NCBI GenBank assembly: GCA_016932295.1
Contig: JAFGDC010000516.1
Coordinates: 1-9,203 of the forward strand
DNA from: a candidate division CSSED10-310 bacterium
GTDB taxonomy: Bacteria; CSSED10-310; JAFGDC01
Reading direction: 5' to 3'
DNA: 9,203 nucleotides
Positions 4,988-9,203 of the stretch are shown one piece after another (positions within the stretch are counted from its first letter, which is position 1; every line of letters starts with the position of its first letter). The position numbers and the translations under genes are program-made. The notes below the pieces were generated by a model. It saw only the letters and a list, made by a program, of their open reading frames with translations, did not search any database and was not told where the DNA came from.

Positions 4988-7048
4988 ATGAGGCGAGAGG
5001 GATTGCTCCCGGTCGTACTGCTGCTGGCCGTCGTTCAAGGTCATGCGGCGCACATTCATGTGCCTGCCGATCAGCCTACCATCCAGGCCGGCATCGATGC
5101 GGCGGTGCATGGTGACACCGTCATTGTCGCCAATGGTACATATGCCGGCGCCGGCTTTCGCGACATCACCTTCAACGGCAAGGAGATCACGGTCCGCGCC
5201 GCGGATGACACTTTCTCCTGTGAAATCGATTGCGAGGATCTGGGTCGCGGCTTTCTCTTCGATCACGCGGAGACCGCCAGCAGCGTGCTCCAGGGACTGG
5301 TGATCCGGGACGGAACCGGCGGCGCCGGCGGCGGTATTTACTGCAACAACGCCTCACCCACCATCGAGCGCTGCCGGATTATCGACTGCAACGCCACCAG
5401 CGGCGGCGGCATCGGCTGTGAAAGCACGGCATCGCCGACCATCAGCAATTGCAGCATTTCCGACTGCGAGGCCGCCACCGGTGGCGGCATTGCCATGAAC
5501 GACTTCTGTTCGCCATATATCAGGGACACCACGATGGCCTTCAACCTTGCCGTTGACGGCGCCGGTGTATCCGTGGGATATGCCTGTTCGCCCGTGCTGG
5601 AGCGCGTGAACATCAATCGCAACGAGGCGACGAGTCTCGGCGGTGGCTTAAACGGCAGCTATTGCGCGGTGGAAATAATCGGCAGCAACGTCAGCGACAA
5701 CCGGGCTTCCAAGGGTGGCGGATTGACCCTGTTCGAATCCGTTCCGTCCATTACCGGCACCGTCATCGCCATGAACTCAGGCTTCGGGGAAGGCGGTGCC
5801 ATCTATTGCAATCGCACCGCCTTGGATATGCAGCGCTGTGAACTGTCTGGCAATTTTGCCGCCTACGGCGCCGGCATCTACCTGCTGGCATGCACCGATG
5901 TCACGGTGGCGGGTACCGTATTCAGCGCCAATGTCGCGGTCGTCGGCGGTGGTTTCCACTGTCAGCTTGGATCGTCGCCGGAATTCTACAATTGCCTGTT
6001 CTTCAACAACAATGTCGTCAATTTCGGCGCCGGCGGCTGGGCTGAATCCTCGGCGCCGTGGCTGGAGAATTGCACTCTTGCCGACAACTCCAGCACCCAC
6101 GGCGGCGCCCTGTTTTGCAGTTCCGAGCCAGCTCCCACGCTGCTCAATTGCATCCTGTGGGGTAATACGCCCGAGGCGATTTACACCTCCGGCATGGCGC
6201 CCGCGATCACCTACTCCGACGTGGAGGGAGGCTTTGCAGGCAACGGCAATATAAACACCGATCCCTATTTCACCACGGGTCCGGGCAGCAGTTATTATCT
6301 CAGCCATACAGCCGCCGGACAGGAACACAACAGTCCCTGCATCAACGCCGGCGCCGCGACGGCGTTGAGTTCCTGCTATCAATTGCAGGGCGAAGTTGTC
6401 TGCATGAACGAACTGACCACCAGGAGCGACGGATACGCCGACAGCGCCCTGGTCGACATGGGATATCACAGCTATCCCTCATTCTATCCCACTCCCGCGC
6501 CCACCGCCGAACAAACGCCATGGCCCAGCCGCACTCCCGTCCTGACCACCACCCCAACCGCCACTCCCATCGCCACCGCCACTCCCACCCCCACCTTCAC
6601 TCCCATCCTGCCCCACACCGCCACACCCACCGCCACCGGCACGCCCACCGTTCCGGGTTCTCCAACCCCGTCATCGTCCCTCGGCGTAAAACTGGATATG
6701 CCGCTCCACGTCAGTCCTGGTGAAAGTTTTTGGATTACCGCCATGGTCGTCAACCACGGCTCGGCTCTCTGGCAGCAGCCGCTGTGTTTCGCACTGCAGT
6801 ACGGCGACGATCTGTGGTTCTGGCCGTCCTGGAGTTATTTCTCGCTTTCCCAGGGTGGCACATTCGACTATGAACGACGGGATGTGCCGGTGGGATTCAG
6901 CGCGGTGCCGGTGCTGCGCACCATGACCTGGCCGGATACCGGCGGGGACAGCCTGAACGGCCTGTTCATGCATGGTGCCGTGCTCAGTCAGGATCTGTCC
7001 GCCCTCATCGGAGAGATGGACTCGGTGGCCTGGGAATACGGTCCTTGA
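4988..7048 (+). CDS. Secreted parallel beta-helix protein with Thr/Pro linker and C-terminal domain
   Basis: The 686-residue product begins with a Sec signal peptide (RRE, hydrophobic 6-16, cut near GHA-A at 20-21). The opening HVPADQPTIQAGIDAAV and DTVIVANGTY (about 24-52) is the usual start of NosD/PbH1-type right-handed beta-helix proteins. Rungs of 25-27 residues follow, each with a GGG(I/L/A) or GAG turn, near 114, 139, 165, 191, 217, 243, 269, 294, 320, 347 and 372, with buried Cys and Asn ladders. The helix is capped by TDPYF (424-428) and NSPCINAG (448-455), ending DMGYHSYP (490-497), as in helices annotated with a choice-of-anchor region. A Thr/Pro linker (498-563) leads to a 120-residue domain (about 564-686) with VSPGESFWITAMVVNHG, DDLWFWPSWS and a final DSVAWEYGP. 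The helix resembles polysaccharide-binding or lyase folds, but I see no clear catalytic residues. The tail domain recurs, as I recall, at the C-termini of secreted proteins of candidate phyla and may anchor or sort the protein. Over 20 cysteines suggest a disulfide-stabilised extracellular location. Confidence 0.85.
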   Translation: MRREGLLPVVLLLAVVQGHAAHIHVPADQPTIQAGIDAAVHGDTVIVANGTYAGAGFRDITFNGKEITVRAADDTFSCEIDCEDLGRGFLFDHAETASSVLQGLVIRDGTGGAGGGIYCNNASPTIERCRIIDCNATSGGGIGCESTASPTISNCSISDCEAATGGGIAMNDFCSPYIRDTTMAFNLAVDGAGVSVGYACSPVLERVNINRNEATSLGGGLNGSYCAVEIIGSNVSDNRASKGGGLTLFESVPSITGTVIAMNSGFGEGGAIYCNRTALDMQRCELSGNFAAYGAGIYLLACTDVTVAGTVFSANVAVVGGGFHCQLGSSPEFYNCLFFNNNVVNFGAGGWAESSAPWLENCTLADNSSTHGGALFCSSEPAPTLLNCILWGNTPEAIYTSGMAPAITYSDVEGGFAGNGNINTDPYFTTGPGSSYYLSHTAAGQEHNSPCINAGAATALSSCYQLQGEVVCMNELTTRSDGYADSALVDMGYHSYPSFYPTPAPTAEQTPWPSRTPVLTTTPTATPIATATPTPTFTPILPHTATPTATGTPTVPGSPTPSSSLGVKLDMPLHVSPGESFWITAMVVNHGSALWQQPLCFALQYGDDLWFWPSWSYFSLSQGGTFDYERRDVPVGFSAVPVLRTMTWPDTGGDSLNGLFMHGAVLSQDLSALIGEMDSVAWEYGP
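6479..6676 (+). repeat. Low-complexity C-rich DNA encoding the Thr/Pro linker
   Basis: This stretch encodes residues 498-563 of the beta-helix protein and consists mainly of ACC/ACT/ACG (Thr), CCC/CCA/CCG (Pro) and GCC (Ala) codons. The plus strand is strongly C-rich, with runs such as ACTCCCACCCCCACC. It is a degenerate rather than exact repeat, and the frame is intact. The linker is a plausible flexible stalk and a possible O-glycosylation target; its length may vary between strains by slippage. Confidence 0.8.
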
Positions 7049-7092
7049 ACCTCCCGCGGATACCGTCACCATCCATCGTCGGCTCGGTGGCG

Positions 7093-7117
7093 CTCCGCCT
7101 CCCGTTTCCGGGCGGAG
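7093..7117 (+). promoter_or_regulatory. Hairpin covering the ribosome binding site of the SGNH gene
   Basis: CTCCGCC (7093-7099) is perfectly complementary to GGCGGAG (7111-7117). The second arm includes most of the only Shine-Dalgarno-like sequence, GGAGGT at 7114-7119, two bases before the ATG at 7122. An inner pairing of CCCG (7101-7104) with CGGG (7109-7112) is an alternative. The stem could reduce initiation, or act as a weak terminator or processing site after the beta-helix gene; there is no T-run. Confidence 0.4.
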
Positions 7118-7121
7118 GTCT

Positions 7122-8915
7122 ATGACCCCTTTCAGGCGCTGCATCAGCATGCTTCGATACGGGTTTTTCACCTGTTTGATGCTGGTGGGCATGATGTACG
7201 CCGCCTTCCTGGTGTATCTGTGGAGACATCCACCGGAATCTGTACCCGCCACCACCCCAAAAATCCGGCATGTCCCGCGCGAAGTCGAGCGGCATCTTGG
7301 ATTTGTTACCACCGAGCGGGCGAGTTCCTTCACCCGTTTTGTGAAGGAGAAGCCTCCCGAAGTGGTTCGCATCGGTTGTTTCGGCGATTCGTTCACCTAC
7401 TGCGCGGAAGTGGGAGAACAGTCCGATTACCCTTCCATGTTGCAACAGTTGTTCCGAGACCATGGCCACGACAGGGTGGAAGTGTTGAACTTCGGTGTCA
7501 ACGCCTATGGCTTCAACCAGACATACCTCATGTGGGACAAGGTTGCGCGCGGCTTCGACCTGGATTACGTGGTGCTGGGACCAGCGGGATTCCAGACGTC
7601 CAGGATGAACTCCTTCAGTTATTCGGAGCAATTCGAAGCGGCTCATTCGCGGTTTGTTCTGGATGGAGACGACGTGCGCCTGGTCGAACCGGTGGGCATG
7701 ACGCCACGGCAGCGTGTGGCGGCGTGGCGGCGGTTCATTCCACCGCTGCGTTATCTCCGTTACGAACGCACGACGCCGCTGATTCTCAAAGCGCTGCTGC
7801 CCTCCGGCCGGGATTTTCCCGTGAATCCATTTTACTATTACAAGGGATCCCTGGACGACGAGGCTGGTGCGTTGATCAGACGACTGGTGGGCAAGATACT
7901 GGACACGGGAATACCCGTGATCGCACTCCATGATGGTGACCATCTGACCCAATGGCTGGGGGACATGGAGCGGGCGAACCTTATGCTGGTGGACGATTGC
8001 ATACATGGAATGGGCAATCGTTTCCCTTACTTCATGCGGTTTGGTCATCTCGGTCCCAGCATGAACCGTCTGTTGGCGCAAATCCTCTACACGCTGCTCA
8101 CCGGCGGCACCCATGACCGGTTGCCCGTGGTCGTTGAAGATCAGATCCTCAGGAGCGGGGTTCCCGGTGCGAAGCCGTTGTGGGAGTATTCCGAGGTTGG
8201 AATCGGCTGGCGCGACAGGATACTCGGGCGCTTCGTGGGGTTCGATGCCAGCACTATTTCACCGGTGCCGGTCAACTTTTCCGGTAAGGGAGTCGCCGCG
8301 CTGCTGAGCCTGCCATCCATCAACACGTCGTTGGTGGAGAGCCTCTGGCTGCCTTTCGAGGGGATCTGCCGGGAAGGTGGAAAAGTGGAATTGGAAGTAG
8401 CCTTCCCGTCACATGTGGTTCATTTCCAGTATGGTGTCGTGACGCATGTGGCGGGCGGAGTATTGTTTTGCCTGGTTCCCGGCGCTGATTGGAGAATCCG
8501 GCAGGGCGTTGAAATCTGGCCGTCGATCTTCCAACGGGACAATGATTTTTTCCAAATGATTGAACTATTCTCTCACGAGGTTCCGGCCGGTTTGACCATG
8601 CGATTCCAGGATCGTGTCGTGGCCACGGCCGATATGACGTTCAAGGGACCGGAACCGGAACCTCCGTACCGTACTATCTACCGCGCGCTGCTGCAACCTG
8701 CCCAAGGAACTTGCATCCGGCTGTTCGCGGCCAGGGAAGGGAAACTCGAACCCGCGGACATGGGCGAGCGGGGTGAGTGGGATCTGATGCTGAAGGATGA
8801 CGAGGCAGGCTGGTCCAGGTTCCCCATCGCCACTTGGCGGCGGGAGTGGATACCGTTTCCCGGCACCCGGGGTGTGATACCTTCAATCGCTCCGGCGGTG
8901 CACACGGAGCGCTGA
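7122..8915 (+). CDS. Membrane-anchored SGNH/GDSL-type hydrolase-like protein
   Basis: The 597-residue protein starts MTPFRRC and has one membrane helix at about 13-34, so the rest should lie outside the inner membrane. An SGNH fold begins at 82: block I is RIGCFGDSFTYC (83-94) with the presumed nucleophile Ser90, and block II is NFGVNAYGFNQ (123-133). Block III is unclear (VVLGPAGF, 150-157). The C-terminal block reads RFGHLGPSMNRLLAQIL (306-322) and keeps His309, but the Asp normally two or three residues before it is replaced (Arg306-Phe307). Residues 335-597, nearly half the protein, match nothing I recognise and look like beta-rich soluble sequence. SGNH proteins of this layout include acyl esterases and O-acetyltransferase partners acting on polysaccharides; with the Asp missing, activity is uncertain. 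I preferred the ATG at 7122 for its nearby GGAGGT, although its 2-base spacing is short; the next ATGs, at codons 10 and 20, have no clear ribosome site. The gene follows the beta-helix gene by 73 bp on the same strand. Confidence 0.75.
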   Translation: MTPFRRCISMLRYGFFTCLMLVGMMYAAFLVYLWRHPPESVPATTPKIRHVPREVERHLGFVTTERASSFTRFVKEKPPEVVRIGCFGDSFTYCAEVGEQSDYPSMLQQLFRDHGHDRVEVLNFGVNAYGFNQTYLMWDKVARGFDLDYVVLGPAGFQTSRMNSFSYSEQFEAAHSRFVLDGDDVRLVEPVGMTPRQRVAAWRRFIPPLRYLRYERTTPLILKALLPSGRDFPVNPFYYYKGSLDDEAGALIRRLVGKILDTGIPVIALHDGDHLTQWLGDMERANLMLVDDCIHGMGNRFPYFMRFGHLGPSMNRLLAQILYTLLTGGTHDRLPVVVEDQILRSGVPGAKPLWEYSEVGIGWRDRILGRFVGFDASTISPVPVNFSGKGVAALLSLPSINTSLVESLWLPFEGICREGGKVELEVAFPSHVVHFQYGVVTHVAGGVLFCLVPGADWRIRQGVEIWPSIFQRDNDFFQMIELFSHEVPAGLTMRFQDRVVATADMTFKGPEPEPPYRTIYRALLQPAQGTCIRLFAAREGKLEPADMGERGEWDLMLKDDEAGWSRFPIATWRREWIPFPGTRGVIPSIAPAVHTER

Positions 8916-8926
8916 CGGTCCGCCTG

Positions 8927-8945
8927 GTTGTCCGATTCGGGCAAC
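8927..8945 (+). terminator. Hairpin between convergent genes (possible terminator)
   Basis: GTTGTCCG (8927-8934), loop ATT, then CGGGCAAC (8938-8945) forms an 8-bp stem with one G-U pair in the plus-strand transcript. On the minus strand the same position becomes a C-A mismatch, so the stem favours the SGNH-gene transcript, which ends 12 bp upstream. There is no T-run after it. The position in the short 64-bp gap between converging genes supports a termination role. Confidence 0.45.
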
Positions 8946-8979
8946 GCGCAGCATTCGATGAAACCATGCCATGTCCGGA

Positions 8980-9203
8980 CTACTGGCGACGGGCGCGTGC
9001 CGCGCCGGCATGTTTCGTATACGCGGCAACCGCCGGCCAGCCGATCAACAGGAGGGTGCCGAGCCAGGAGAATCCCGACGCCAGCCGCCGCAGCCCGGTG
9101 CCGCCGAACCATGCCCGTACCGCATACGTACCCGGGGGCAGTTCAACCTGCATTAAACCATAGTCGCCATCGGGAGTGATCTTCAGCTCTTCTCCGGAAT
9201 CCA
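8980..9203 (-). CDS. C-terminal fragment of a YfhO-like or GT-C membrane protein (cut by right edge)
   Basis: The last 73 residues of a longer protein are visible, ending at the TAG at 8980-8982. The fragment holds DGDYGLMQVELPPGTYAVR, then WFGGTGLRRLASGFSW, a membrane helix (about LGTLLLIGWPAVAAY), and a basic tail. A beta-strand pattern of the form 'v.lPpG.y.v...f..t.lR' leading straight into a final membrane helix is what I know from the C-termini of YfhO-type proteins and related large GT-C glycosyltransferases. The reading is from a short end only, so family assignment is tentative. If right, it is a second lipid-linked-sugar enzyme flanking the locus, transcribed toward it. Confidence 0.6.
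   Translation of the reverse strand, partial: DSGEELKITPDGDYGLMQVELPPGTYAVRAWFGGTGLRRLASGFSWLGTLLLIGWPAVAAYTKHAGAARARRQ

Noticed and set aside
7005..8114. 369-codon minus-strand open frame opposite the SGNH gene
   Set aside because: The plus strand carries GDSFT and the other SGNH blocks in frame with a membrane anchor; the minus-strand product has no recognisable domain.

Overview
The window looks like chromosome from an uncultured, GC-rich Gram-negative bacterium, probably of a little-studied lineage. It has strong Shine-Dalgarno sites, two GTG starts, secreted proteins with Sec-type signal peptides, and a secreted parallel beta-helix protein that ends in a Thr/Pro linker plus a small 'WFWPSW' domain. 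From memory, that architecture is common in candidate-phylum and deltaproteobacteria-like genomes. No rRNA or other taxonomic marker is present, so the phylum stays open.

Layout. Bases 1-697 hold no convincing gene. They carry an array of six direct copies of a 45-bp core (125-632), with the copies separated by two alternating types of 40-60 bp spacer, and one degenerate inverted copy to the left (34-78). Each core ends in the near-palindrome GGGTACGACCCC. I read this as a REP-like non-coding repeat cluster, not a gene and not a CRISPR. Next, on the minus strand (698-1723), is a divergent YchF/OLA1-type P-loop NTPase with a well-kept TGS domain but altered nucleotide-binding motifs. A 181-bp divergent intergenic region (1724-1904) holds a good sigma70-like promoter for the NTPase and a perfect 6-2-6 inverted repeat.

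On the plus strand four genes follow: a secreted FG-GAP/VCBS beta-propeller (1905-3371); a GT-C glycosyltransferase related to the AftB arabinofuranosyltransferase family (3364-4869, overlapping the propeller by 8 bp); a secreted beta-helix protein with Thr/Pro linker and C-terminal domain (4988-7048); and a membrane-anchored SGNH/GDSL-type protein with a large unassigned C-terminal half (7122-8915). A convergent, truncated minus-strand gene (8980 to the right edge) encodes the C-terminus of a membrane protein resembling YfhO-type or other GT-C enzymes.

How they may work together. The four plus-strand genes all act at or outside the inner membrane. A lipid-linked-sugar glycosyltransferase, a possible acyl-ester hydrolase or transferase, and two large secreted repeat proteins fit a cell-surface glycan or glycoprotein locus. 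The overlap of propeller and glycosyltransferase genes is the firmest link. That the glycosyltransferase modifies the Thr/Pro linker, or that the SGNH protein edits the glycan, is inference only. I found no defence system, mobile-element transposase, RNA gene or CRISPR in the window.
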